This document shows, one piece after another, positions 35,315 to 43,783 of a stretch of 64,000 nucleotides of DNA; within the stretch, counting starts at the first letter, position 1; each line of letters opens with the position of its first letter. The stretch is taken from the NCBI GenBank assembly GCA_963749035.1, contig CAVVKW010000005.1, positions 62,001-126,000 on the forward strand, written 5' to 3'. Source of the DNA: CAVVKW01 sp963749035 (lineage in GTDB: Bacteria > Verrucomicrobiota > Verrucomicrobiia > Chthoniobacterales > JAATET01). The translations under genes and the position numbers were made by a program. A model generated the notes under the pieces. That model did no database searches. It saw nothing but the letters and a program-made list of their open reading frames with translations, and was not told the DNA's origin.

Positions 35315-36457
35315 TCATGGGGAGATCAGAGATTCATAAAGTTCGGCGTATCTGCCAACCATCTTGTTAATGGTAAAATCTTTCTGGAACCGTAACTTTG
35401 CAGCGTGGCCGATAATTGCCAACGAGTTGGGTTTGCTGACGATCCGATCCAGCTGAATTGCTGCGTCCTGCGACCAGTTGGTTGGCTCGATGATCCAACC
35501 GGTTTCTTCGTGAGTCAGCATTTCTGAAACGCCGCCGACATTTGCTGCAAGAACCGGAACTCCGGCGCGGGCTGCTTCAAGCAGAACCGTTGGGAAGGGG
35601 TCGAACTGCGCTGAAGGTAGGACCAAGAGGTCAATGTTTTGAAAAAATCGGGAAGAGTCGGCAATCCAGCCGAGCCACAGCACCTTCGACCACCACGGCG
35701 AACAACGGAATCTGTTTTTTAAAACCTCCAGCCATTCTTTGCCATCTTTGTCCATTGGAGCGCCAGCTATCGTGAGATTCCAAGAGTCGGTCTGCATGTT
35801 ATTCAGTGCTATGAAGAGGGCGTCCAATCCTTTCCGGCTGGAGAGCGCTCCGAGATAGCCGATGCGTATTGGGATTGATGGGGATGCGTGCGTGATCAGT
35901 GGGACTTCTGCGTGAGGAAGGCCGTTGTGAATGCAGGCGAGTTGCCCAGGTGGGAAGCCAACCTCAACGCATGCCGTCCGGACGGCCTCTGACACACACA
36001 CGATCCTGCTGATCCCACAGAATGCGGCGAGCCGCATGAGTCGCTGACGGGAGCGACTAATGAACTCTGCCCGCGGATGATCATGCAAGGATCCGATTCC
36101 CGGAACTCTCAGGCACAGCGAAAGCCCCGCTGTCAGTTCCCAATCCCTCGCCGTCCAGCCGTGAATGGCTGCCGGAGCGATGTTTTGTTGTCGGAGAGCC
36201 GTAAGGGCCGAGCGGATCTGACGTATTAGCGAGAAGAGTGAGAATTTCTGATTATCTGCCAGCGTGATCGCTCGGACTGACTGAGGAATGATCTTGCGGA
36301 GGCGGGGGGTCGAAACGTGTGCGAGCGCGATTGGCAGGGTGGGGCCTGCCGTGTCGAGAAAGTGCCCCAACATGATTTGAGCGCCGGAGAAATGAATTGA
36401 CTCACCATGAACGACGACAATTTGCTTGCGTTGAGATTTTCGATTGGTAGCAGGCAC
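35315..36457 (-). CDS. GT4-type glycosyltransferase
   Basis: A 380-residue GT-B enzyme. The N-terminal domain begins IVVVHGESIHFSGAQIMLGH. The C-terminal domain has IRIGYLGALSSRKGLDALFI, LVLPSAQFDPFPTVLLEAARAG (the E-x7-E region is F-x7-E-like), and LAANVGGVSEMLTHEETGW. It lies 40 nt upstream of the Wzy-like gene on the same strand. Its 5' end is 134 nt from the divergent STELLO-like gene. Confidence 0.87.
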   Translation of the reverse strand: MPATNRKSQRKQIVVVHGESIHFSGAQIMLGHFLDTAGPTLPIALAHVSTPRLRKIIPQSVRAITLADNQKFSLFSLIRQIRSALTALRQQNIAPAAIHGWTARDWELTAGLSLCLRVPGIGSLHDHPRAEFISRSRQRLMRLAAFCGISRIVCVSEAVRTACVEVGFPPGQLACIHNGLPHAEVPLITHASPSIPIRIGYLGALSSRKGLDALFIALNNMQTDSWNLTIAGAPMDKDGKEWLEVLKNRFRCSPWWSKVLWLGWIADSSRFFQNIDLLVLPSAQFDPFPTVLLEAARAGVPVLAANVGGVSEMLTHEETGWIIEPTNWSQDAAIQLDRIVSKPNSLAIIGHAAKLRFQKDFTINKMVGRYAELYESLISP

Positions 36458-36591
36458 GACGAAGCCTTTCGGGTTTATTCACGAATGGTTGCAAGGTCGA
36501 GAGAAGTTTCTTACCTGTGGGTAAGTCCATTTTCCAAAAGCCCGTACGGATTCCATTGACAGAGACGCCTCTCCACGAGTGCTCTGAAGTC

Positions 36592-37599
36592 ATGGATGTT
36601 GTGATTACGTCAATTTTTCCGCCGACGACGGGAGCAGTCAAATTAGCTGAAGGTCTCTCTCGTGACTGCGGGGGGCGGCTATGGGTTGTGGGAGATCGGA
36701 AGAGTCCCTCGACGTATGACTTGGAGGGTGCGACTTTCCTTGGAATTGAAGCGCAGGGATCTGATGGTTCGCGCTTGGCGGCGAAACTGCCTGAAAACTG
36801 TTACTCCCGGAAAAATCTCGGATACGTTGCTGCCATCTGGGCCGGTGCGCGGTTTGTTGTGGAAACCGACGACGACAACATTCCACTGGATTCATTTTGG
36901 GAGAAAAGGATCGAACGTTTTGCTGCGCGTGAGGTGAACGTCGATGGTTGGTACAATGTCTATAAGGATTTTTCCGATGTGGTGATTTGGCCCCGTGGTT
37001 ATCCTCTGGAGGAGATCCGAGTGGAACACTCTACCGGTATGCACGATGCGGGACTGATTGAAGGGGAATCGCTTGTTGTTCAGGGATTGGCGGACGGTGA
37101 CCCAGATGTGGATGCGATCTTTCGGCTCACACGGGACTTACCTGTTACGTTTGAAGATGGACCGCCAGTCCGGCTACAGGAAGGCTGTTGGTGCCCATTC
37201 AATAGTCAAAATACGACGTTTTTCCGATCGGCGTTTCCGCTGCTGTATCTTCCATCCTACTGCTCTTTTCGGATGACCGACATCTGGCGTTCGTTCGTTG
37301 CGCAGAGGTGCCTGTGGGCAATGGGTTCGACACTTGCTTTTACCCGAGCGACAATGTTTCAGGAGAGGAACAACCACAGCCTTTTGCGGGACTTCGAGCA
37401 AGAGATCCCAGGGTATCTTGCGAACGAGAAAATTCGGGCAGTACTTGAGGCTATCGATCTGCAGCCCGGGCGGGAGGCCGAGACCGTTTCGAATAACTTG
37501 GTTTCTTGCTATCGAGCGCTGGTGGCAGCCGACATTCTCCCCGAGAAAGAGTTGCCTCTTATCGATATTTGGTGCGACGATATTCTCTCAGTGCTTTGA
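36592..37599 (+). CDS. STELLO-like (DUF288) glycosyltransferase
   Basis: A 335-residue protein starting at ATG 36592 (MDVVITSIFPPTTGAVKLAE). An acidic GT-A-like motif FVVETDDDNIP lies at residues 88-98, and the characteristic LADGDPDVDAIFRL at about 165-178. Later, EGCWCPFNSQNTTFF and FRMTDIWRSFVAQRCLWAMG match the family. STELLO proteins are known from plant Golgi, where they affect cellulose synthase assembly; bacterial relatives are uncharacterised. This is the only plus-strand gene in the 26-43.6 kb minus-strand run. The 3' end overlaps the convergent transferase gene by 12 nt. Confidence 0.78.
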   Translation: MDVVITSIFPPTTGAVKLAEGLSRDCGGRLWVVGDRKSPSTYDLEGATFLGIEAQGSDGSRLAAKLPENCYSRKNLGYVAAIWAGARFVVETDDDNIPLDSFWEKRIERFAAREVNVDGWYNVYKDFSDVVIWPRGYPLEEIRVEHSTGMHDAGLIEGESLVVQGLADGDPDVDAIFRLTRDLPVTFEDGPPVRLQEGCWCPFNSQNTTFFRSAFPLLYLPSYCSFRMTDIWRSFVAQRCLWAMGSTLAFTRATMFQERNNHSLLRDFEQEIPGYLANEKIRAVLEAIDLQPGREAETVSNNLVSCYRALVAADILPEKELPLIDIWCDDILSVL

Positions 37600-38622
37600 G
37601 GTCAGTTGTTCGATCCGATTGACGGTCTGACCAATGCCGCTCCAGAATTTTGCAATGATTCGAGTGCGCAATGTCTGCCAAAGGCGGCGGGGCCGCGGGG
37701 CGTGCGCGAAAATCTCTGAGGTCGAGCGCTTCTCGAAATCGATGTCAATTATGTCGAGGATTCGGTCGTTTAATCCCCAGTTTTTTGCGTTTCGCGACAA
37801 GGGGGATGTGACGTTTTCGACCCACTCCCGCCAGTCGTTCTGTGGCGGGGGCGGATTCCCGGAAGAAACGGGAAGATGATGGTCGAAGTGCATCACGAGA
37901 CAACCCGATCCTAGGTCGGGGGTTCGACCACCTCCGTTCAAAAGGTTTAGGCGACGGGAATTGTTGGCATCGCTGTGACCCCAAAGCTTCATCATTTCTT
38001 CACACCCCCCGATCTCGATCCATTGCTTGCGCGGGGCGAGTTGAAAGTCGCCGACTGCAGAAAAGCGCAGCCATTCCTCCTGCTTCTCTGGCGGCGGTCG
38101 CATCCCCCGGAGGATTGCCGCTTCGGCAAACTCGCTAGAGGCGGAAACGTCTGTTCGGTCGAGCTGCTGCCATTGACTTGCTGGAATATTGACTCGTGGA
38201 CAGGCGTAATATCCAGATGGCAGATCCCGCAGGATAGTGTGCAAGCCGCCAGGCTTGTAGCAGTAGATCATCACGTCGCAGTTCGTTGAAAGCAGCCACA
38301 GATTGTCAGGATTGCTTCTCCGAATTCCCACGTTGCGAGCAAGCTCGTCGGAAAATGGTAGTGGGGTCTCGCCGATCGCCTCGCGCATGACCTCACCCGA
38401 GATCCGAAAAGAACGGAGTCGAGCGCGAGTTTTCTCTGTGAGAGTGTCGGCGATGGCCTCGACGAGCGTGACGTCGGCTTCGGGACTATTACAATCTACG
38501 TAGACGATCTCGTCTCCGGGCTCTCGACAGAATGACCCGAAAAAATTTAGGCTCAACGCGGTCCTTTTCTGAAGATTGACGCCATAGTTATCGTTCCGAC
38601 CGACGACGAGAAAAGTGATCAT
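37588..38622 (-). CDS. Putative GT-A-fold glycosyltransferase
   Basis: A 344-residue protein beginning MITFLVVGRNDNYGVNLQKR, a family-2-like start, followed by DEIVYVDCNSPEADVTLVEA and LARNVGIRRSNPDNLWLLST with NCDVMIY at the place of the DxD region. Middle and C-terminal parts (FQLAPRKQWIEIGGCEEMMK) suggest a galactosyltransferase-like second domain. The family assignment is by pattern only. It overlaps the upstream GT4 stop by 4 nt. Confidence 0.68.
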   Translation of the reverse strand: MITFLVVGRNDNYGVNLQKRTALSLNFFGSFCREPGDEIVYVDCNSPEADVTLVEAIADTLTEKTRARLRSFRISGEVMREAIGETPLPFSDELARNVGIRRSNPDNLWLLSTNCDVMIYCYKPGGLHTILRDLPSGYYACPRVNIPASQWQQLDRTDVSASSEFAEAAILRGMRPPPEKQEEWLRFSAVGDFQLAPRKQWIEIGGCEEMMKLWGHSDANNSRRLNLLNGGGRTPDLGSGCLVMHFDHHLPVSSGNPPPPQNDWREWVENVTSPLSRNAKNWGLNDRILDIIDIDFEKRSTSEIFAHAPRPRRLWQTLRTRIIAKFWSGIGQTVNRIEQLTSKH

Positions 38623-39788
38623 AAAGAAAGTAGACGTTTAAGCGAAGTGGAACCGTGTAGACGAGCTGCAAAGCGTTGGGTGAATGAAGCTGTCGGGAGG
38701 CGAGGTGCCTGCGGAGAAAGTGCCCGCCCGTTAAACTTGAGAGACTCAAGGGCCTCTCTCAGTTGAGCGAACTGGCCGGACGTGACTTCAGGGGAAAACT
38801 TCGAGTGAGCAAACCGGCGGGCCGCAGCTCGCCTAATCTCGATGGCGGGCCGATTTCTCGCAATAGCCACGAGCTGGGCAATAGCCTGCTTTGGCGACGA
38901 GGCTTCGTAGAGCCACCCGGCTTGTTCAGACCCGACGGCATACCGCATTCCTCCGGGAATGTCGGGGGCAATAGGTGAGACGCCAGCTGCCATCGCTTCA
39001 ACCATGGCAATCGGGAGTCCTTCCCAGCGAGAACAAAGAAGGAATAGGTCAATCTCGGAAAGACGACTGCGTAGCTGATCCTGTGAAACCCAACCGTGAA
39101 AGATCACCCGACCAGACGGAAGTGTCGTTTCGATCCGGCGTCGAATTGATCCATCGAGCTCCCCAGCTCCGAAAAAATTCCAACATAATGAGAGTCCCGC
39201 ATTCTCGCACCCTTCGACGATAGCAGGGAGCCAGTGAGCCCGCTTTTGGTGGCGTTCGAAACGTCCGACGAAACAGATGTTGACTATCCGAGAGTCACGT
39301 TGAATCTGCGGAACGTCGAACCAATCTGATGCAATCTGATAAGGAGCCAAGCACCGTTGGCTGCTCGGTGACGCCGATCCGATGGCCTCTAGAACGTCGG
39401 GAGTGTTCGCGGTAAAAAGTTCCACCCATTCAGAACAACGCCGGATGATCCACTGAATGTCCGTAAATAGAAATTTCTCCAAAGAAAAAATGTGGCGAGC
39501 GCGAGGGATGTCGACCATGCGAAGCATATCAAACTCTTCGAGTCCGGAGAGGGCATAAACGACGTCGGGCTTTGTGCGAAGGACCGTCTCACGATAAGCG
39601 AAAGCTCGATCACATCTCCTGCGAAAGGCGGGCACGACTTCATGTCGAGGTGCCTCCGATAAGGAGCTGGCAGCGCCTGCAACCACGGAGACTTCGTCAC
39701 CGGCGGCTCGGAAAGATCGAGTGAGTTGATCGGCAAATGCCGTGCTTCCGCCAGGTTCAAGGGCGTGGACGACCAGCGTAATTCGCAT
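38619..39788 (-). CDS. GT4-type glycosyltransferase
   Basis: A 389-residue GT-B enzyme. The start at ATG 39788 (MRITLVVHALEPGGSTAFAD) is chosen because it overlaps the stop of the preceding methyltransferase, as elsewhere in this operon. Donor-domain motifs are VNICFVGRFERHQKRAHWLP, LFLLCSRWEGLPIAMVEAMA and GVSPIAPDIPGGMRYAV. It likely adds one sugar of the EPS repeat unit. The downstream gene overlaps by 4 nt. Confidence 0.87.
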   Translation of the reverse strand: MRITLVVHALEPGGSTAFADQLTRSFRAAGDEVSVVAGAASSLSEAPRHEVVPAFRRRCDRAFAYRETVLRTKPDVVYALSGLEEFDMLRMVDIPRARHIFSLEKFLFTDIQWIIRRCSEWVELFTANTPDVLEAIGSASPSSQRCLAPYQIASDWFDVPQIQRDSRIVNICFVGRFERHQKRAHWLPAIVEGCENAGLSLCWNFFGAGELDGSIRRRIETTLPSGRVIFHGWVSQDQLRSRLSEIDLFLLCSRWEGLPIAMVEAMAAGVSPIAPDIPGGMRYAVGSEQAGWLYEASSPKQAIAQLVAIARNRPAIEIRRAAARRFAHSKFSPEVTSGQFAQLREALESLKFNGRALSPQAPRLPTASFTQRFAARLHGSTSLKRLLSL

Positions 39789-40555
39789 CAGGCCGGTTTC
39801 TCGGCATAGGCGAGGGCCGTGCCAGTGATACGGGTCGGAGCACAATCTTCTATCGAGCGAATGTAGCGAACTACATCCGGATGAGTGGGCATACAATCGT
39901 GCCAAACAGCAATGCCGCCCGGTCGAAGGAGTCGCATCCCCTTCGCTGAATCACTCGCGACATAGTCAAAACTGTGCGCACCATCAATGAACACGAAATC
40001 GGCCTTACCAAGGAAAGGGGTCTCGTCGAAATGGGCTGAGTCGATTTTGTGGAACTGCACTCGGTCGAGGAGGTCGGTAGGAATCTCAACTCCCTTCCCT
40101 CGCTCTAGTGTCAGCTTCCTCTCATAAGCGTCGGAGATGGACAGTGAGACGCTAGAATTTTCTTCGGGCAAATCAATGGTGTGGACGATGCCATTCGGAA
40201 CGAGATTCAACGCGATCTGAGTGGTCGAGACTCCTTTGTAGGTGCCAAATTCGAAGGCAACTTTCGCCTGAGTTGATCGCACTAGCAGCGCAATGACATT
40301 GGCCTCGAGTGGCGAGATTGACGCTGGAATACCCGGAAAACATTGAATCTCAAATCGCGTCGACCCGCCATTTCGACGTCCGAGCTCCGCAAAGTTGATC
40401 TCTGGAATATCCCGCACATCGGCGATGGGATCATCGATTAATCCGGCGGCATAATTCGCATGTCCAAAGACAAACCGGAGATCGGTCGGCTTGCGCAGCG
40501 CGATTTTTGAAATGCGTCCAAAAAATTGAGGCAGCTTGCTGACTGATGAGCTCAT
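39788..40555 (-). CDS. Class I SAM-dependent methyltransferase
   Basis: A 255-residue protein. The SAM-binding motif is KVAFEFGTYKGVSTTQIALN, followed by GIVHTIDLPEENSS. The segment KADFVFIDGAHSFDYVASDS and PGGIAVWHDCMPTHPDVV identify the Methyltransf_24 type often found in EPS clusters, where it O-methylates sugars. It is coupled to both neighbours: its start overlaps the previous stop by 4 nt, and its stop shares one base with the next start. Confidence 0.85.
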   Translation of the reverse strand: MSSSVSKLPQFFGRISKIALRKPTDLRFVFGHANYAAGLIDDPIADVRDIPEINFAELGRRNGGSTRFEIQCFPGIPASISPLEANVIALLVRSTQAKVAFEFGTYKGVSTTQIALNLVPNGIVHTIDLPEENSSVSLSISDAYERKLTLERGKGVEIPTDLLDRVQFHKIDSAHFDETPFLGKADFVFIDGAHSFDYVASDSAKGMRLLRPGGIAVWHDCMPTHPDVVRYIRSIEDCAPTRITGTALAYAEKPA

Positions 40556-41334
40556 GAATTTTTCATACGGCGGGCGATCGCTACGACGACGTCAGTGTCG
40601 AAAGCATGTTCGAGTCGGCATTCGATCTGAAATTGATCGTCGAGAACCTGACTAAGTTTGTGAGTCTGGCGTCCATTGTCGATAGACATGTCGCCGTTAC
40701 ATAAATTGAAGTTCCACTGGTGGAGGCCGTGATATTGTTCTTGAACTCCACAGTTGAGGAAGTGCCATAGATAGACAGATCCGCCGACTTTCGTCAATTT
40801 CCCCATTTGGCGGATGACCTCCGTTGGCGATAGTGCGTGATCGAGAGCATTGCTAGCGTAACAAATATCAAACGAGTGGTCGGCAAATCTCTGCCCGATG
40901 TCTTCTCCCCGGCACTCGATGGTGCGAACGGGTGGCTGAATCTGGTTGGCTTCGAGTATGGCGTCGTATTCCGGTGCGAGAGGATCCACCGCGACGATCT
41001 CGATGTGGCGCCCATCCCAGCATCGGCCGACTCGGGTAAGTGGGCCGGCGCCGACGTCGAGGATCCGGACGTGCGGGTCCGCATCCGCCACCAGCTTCCT
41101 GAGCTCAGGCTGGAGGGGGAGATTGGGGTCGAGCCGTGTGTTGTAATCTTCCTCATTCCAGCATTTGCCAGGATCTCGCAGAGCGTCGGCCCAGAATTTG
41201 ACTTCGTCGGACAGTCCACCCTCCCAGTCGAAGGGCAGCCACCCGAACCGTCGAGCTAGGCTGGTTTTTGCCTTGGCCACATGACTTCTGACGTTCCGTA
41301 GAAGGGATTGTGTTTTTCCAATGGTAATTGGCAT
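40552..41334 (-). CDS. Class I SAM-dependent methyltransferase
   Basis: A 260-residue protein from ATG 41334 (MPITIGKTQSLLRNVRS); longer frames upstream overlap the flippase gene. Motif I is VRILDVGAGPLTRVGRCWDG, then IEIVAVDPLAPEYDAILEAN, and FDICYASNALDHALSPTEVI. This resembles Methyltransf_11-type enzymes. Substrate is likely an EPS sugar (inference from location). It is 77 nt from the flippase gene and overlaps the next methyltransferase by 4 nt. Confidence 0.85.
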   Translation of the reverse strand: MPITIGKTQSLLRNVRSHVAKAKTSLARRFGWLPFDWEGGLSDEVKFWADALRDPGKCWNEEDYNTRLDPNLPLQPELRKLVADADPHVRILDVGAGPLTRVGRCWDGRHIEIVAVDPLAPEYDAILEANQIQPPVRTIECRGEDIGQRFADHSFDICYASNALDHALSPTEVIRQMGKLTKVGGSVYLWHFLNCGVQEQYHGLHQWNFNLCNGDMSIDNGRQTHKLSQVLDDQFQIECRLEHAFDTDVVVAIARRMKNS

Positions 41335-41411
41335 CAGTTCACTGATAGACGACGACTCTCCGTTGGGTCGAGAAATTGCTGCCGATGGTGGTAAGCAATC
41401 TGATGCTACGA

Positions 41412-42755
41412 TTAGGTGAACGCCCTCCAGGCCATCTCGCTCCCGATGACGAGCGAGAAAGTGGTTGCGGCTCGCCACCAGACAGCGATCAGCAGGCCCG
41501 CCACACCTTGTTCGCGTTCCTGTGCGAACGCGTTCCAGTAGGGAAAAAGGGTTCCGGCGGTGGTGCCGATCAAAAATGCGAGCGCTACGCCGTTAGCCGC
41601 CCAAAGCGGCCCGAGCACCAGCCCAAATGCGACACTGAGGAAAAGTTCTCGTTCTGTCAGGACGGCGATCCTACTAAATTTGCCTCGACCAAAAAGATAG
41701 TAGCCCGGGGGATTCGCAAGTCCGACAACGAGGAATCGGATCACAAGAAGCCATGTAAGACTGGAAGACGGTCTCCATGCTTTGCCCACATACCATGAAA
41801 TGAAGATGGGAAGCGCAATTGCTGCACAAGCTCCTGCCAACCCGTAGAGCCATGCGTTGACGCGAATCAGACCGTCATGGAATCGATCCGATCCAACCGT
41901 TTTCGCAGCTACGAAGGGCCAAGCGGACTCGTTCAAAACTTGGAGCAGTCCTCGACCAATGGTAAGAAATCGCGAGGCGATCCCGTAGATTGCGACTTCT
42001 GCGGGATCGCAGAAGAAACTTACGACGATTAGATCGGCGGAATATAGAAACAGGATCGAGACTTGAGCCCGGAACGCTCCCCAAGCCTCTCCGCGAATGA
42101 CTCGAAACCGCCGCCAAAATTGCGTATCGGTTTTAAATCTAAGCGGGGGAATTTCGATCCCGCGGCCCTGCAGAAAGAGCAAGGCGAGGCTGTAGGTCAT
42201 TGTGGCAGAGCAAGCGATCGATGCAGGGAATGCCCACAGTCCCAGGCCGAGCGAGAAGCTGCCGGCCAATGCGGCGACCCCGGTCAGTGTCGCAATACCG
42301 TTTACAATCCCGAGAAGGGCCTGTGAGCCAAGCCCAAGCAAGAGACCCGCTTGCGCTCCTGCGTACATCGAGACAGCACCGACTAACCCGAGGAGTAGGG
42401 ATAATTGTGGGCTCCACGCGGACTGGTCACCTCGGATCACAGCATATCCCAACATCGCTGCTGTCCCGCACACTAAACCGAGTAATAGCAGCCAAGAATA
42501 GACGGTCTGAGCGAAAAGAACTAGCGACTGCCGCTCATCAGGCTCGCAAGCCAGAAGACGCCTGTTCGTTGCAGTCCGAAAACCGCCATCAAGCATCGGC
42601 AGGTAGTTGATGACTTGGAGAGCCACTGCTATGATACCGTAGGCACTCGGCGTCAGAAAATGACCATATAGCTTGAGGCTGACTAGGCCGCCAACGAGGC
42701 CTGACACGACAGCCAGAAGGCGGGCGGCCGCGGCTTTGACGAACTCTCCCCGCAT
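41412..42755 (-). CDS. Wzx-like flippase (polysaccharide biosynthesis membrane protein)
   Basis: A 447-residue membrane protein with about 12-14 hydrophobic segments. It begins MRGEFVKAAAARLLAVVSGL and includes YGHFLTPSAYGIIAVALQVI, a pattern typical of MATE/MOP-superfamily polysaccharide exporters. It would flip undecaprenyl-linked repeat units across the inner membrane before polymerisation. It belongs to the same minus-strand run as the methyltransferases and glycosyltransferases. Confidence 0.85.
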   Translation of the reverse strand: MRGEFVKAAAARLLAVVSGLVGGLVSLKLYGHFLTPSAYGIIAVALQVINYLPMLDGGFRTATNRRLLACEPDERQSLVLFAQTVYSWLLLLGLVCGTAAMLGYAVIRGDQSAWSPQLSLLLGLVGAVSMYAGAQAGLLLGLGSQALLGIVNGIATLTGVAALAGSFSLGLGLWAFPASIACSATMTYSLALLFLQGRGIEIPPLRFKTDTQFWRRFRVIRGEAWGAFRAQVSILFLYSADLIVVSFFCDPAEVAIYGIASRFLTIGRGLLQVLNESAWPFVAAKTVGSDRFHDGLIRVNAWLYGLAGACAAIALPIFISWYVGKAWRPSSSLTWLLVIRFLVVGLANPPGYYLFGRGKFSRIAVLTERELFLSVAFGLVLGPLWAANGVALAFLIGTTAGTLFPYWNAFAQEREQGVAGLLIAVWWRAATTFSLVIGSEMAWRAFT

Positions 42756-42793
42756 CGATTTAGGTCACTTTTGGCAGTTTTGCTGCCGAGAGT

Positions 42794-43645
42794 TCAACTG
42801 CGCGCCTTATCGAAAAATGGCTGCCACTCAGTTCCTCGCCGCCGATCGTGCAGTCGATCCTGCTCATCAGTGTGTTTTTCGATGACGACGGCCAATGGGT
42901 AGACGTGGATGGAGTGGCACCACCGAGAAAGACCGCGGAGTCCCAGTCCCGGGCGATTGTCTTCGTGCCCCTCGTTGATCGCATTGCAGAGTCCTGACAC
43001 GTAGTCTGCGAATTGATGGTGGACCTGATGGATGTCCTCGCAGATGTAAACCCCGCCCGGAGCGAGGTGTGGCAACATTTCCTCGAGAGTCACCTTCTGC
43101 TGCTCTGGCAGGTGGCCCCCGTCGTCGATTAATACATCTATCTGGGGATGCCGCCTGCGGAAGTCCAACCAGAATCCTCGGTCAGACTGGTCGCCAATGC
43201 TGATATCAATGCCCTCGTCTTGATAGCTCTCGCAGGCTGGCTCGATGTCAATCCCATGGATCTGCATTGAAGGACCAAAATAGGATCTCCACATTGGAAG
43301 GCTCCCGCCGCTGTAGACACCAATCTCCACAAGGTGGCCGGGGCGTCCCACAAACTTTGCAAGGTGCCGGTGATAAATCTCAAAGTAATGCTCCCATTTC
43401 CAGATTCCAGGACCTTCGGTATTGGCATCGAAATAGGTTCGCAATGGATTCGGGCTGGAAGAAACTGAATTGGATGGAGTCGGCTGGATCGGTGGCGAAA
43501 AATCCGTTCCTCGTGCGTAGTCGAGCGCTCCGAGCCGAAGCGGGATATTTTTCAAATGAGTGGCCGCCACTCTTGGGGTCTTCACGAAGGAAGCAGTCAG
43601 ACCTTGGGCGAGGCGCAAATAGTGTCCGAGAGAGGAATTTTTCAT
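42794..43645 (-). CDS. Class I SAM-dependent methyltransferase (CmcI/sugar O-methyltransferase-like)
   Basis: A protein of 283 residues if it starts at ATG 43645 (MKNSSLGHYLRLAQGL); an earlier frame to 43756 is possible. The core contains HLVEIGVYSGGSLPMWRSYF, IHGIDIEPACESYQDEGIDI, DVLIDDGGHLPEQQKVTLEE and YICEDIHQVHHQF, matching bacterial hydroxylase/rhamnosyl O-methyltransferase-type enzymes. It is probably an EPS sugar methylase. It sits 38 nt upstream of wzx and diverges from the ligase gene at 43784. Confidence 0.82.
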   Translation of the reverse strand: MKNSSLGHYLRLAQGLTASFVKTPRVAATHLKNIPLRLGALDYARGTDFSPPIQPTPSNSVSSSPNPLRTYFDANTEGPGIWKWEHYFEIYHRHLAKFVGRPGHLVEIGVYSGGSLPMWRSYFGPSMQIHGIDIEPACESYQDEGIDISIGDQSDRGFWLDFRRRHPQIDVLIDDGGHLPEQQKVTLEEMLPHLAPGGVYICEDIHQVHHQFADYVSGLCNAINEGHEDNRPGLGLRGLSRWCHSIHVYPLAVVIEKHTDEQDRLHDRRRGTEWQPFFDKARS

Positions 43646-43783
43646 TGGCATCGGCGGAAAGGTGGTCGAGTCCGTCCCAGTGACAGGGACGCGTAGAAAT
43701 CGCCGATTTTCAGGCTGCTTCAAGCAAAATTTGTGGATGTCAGTGGAATTCGGCAATCGATAGTCGGTGAGGGGCGGTCAGCT

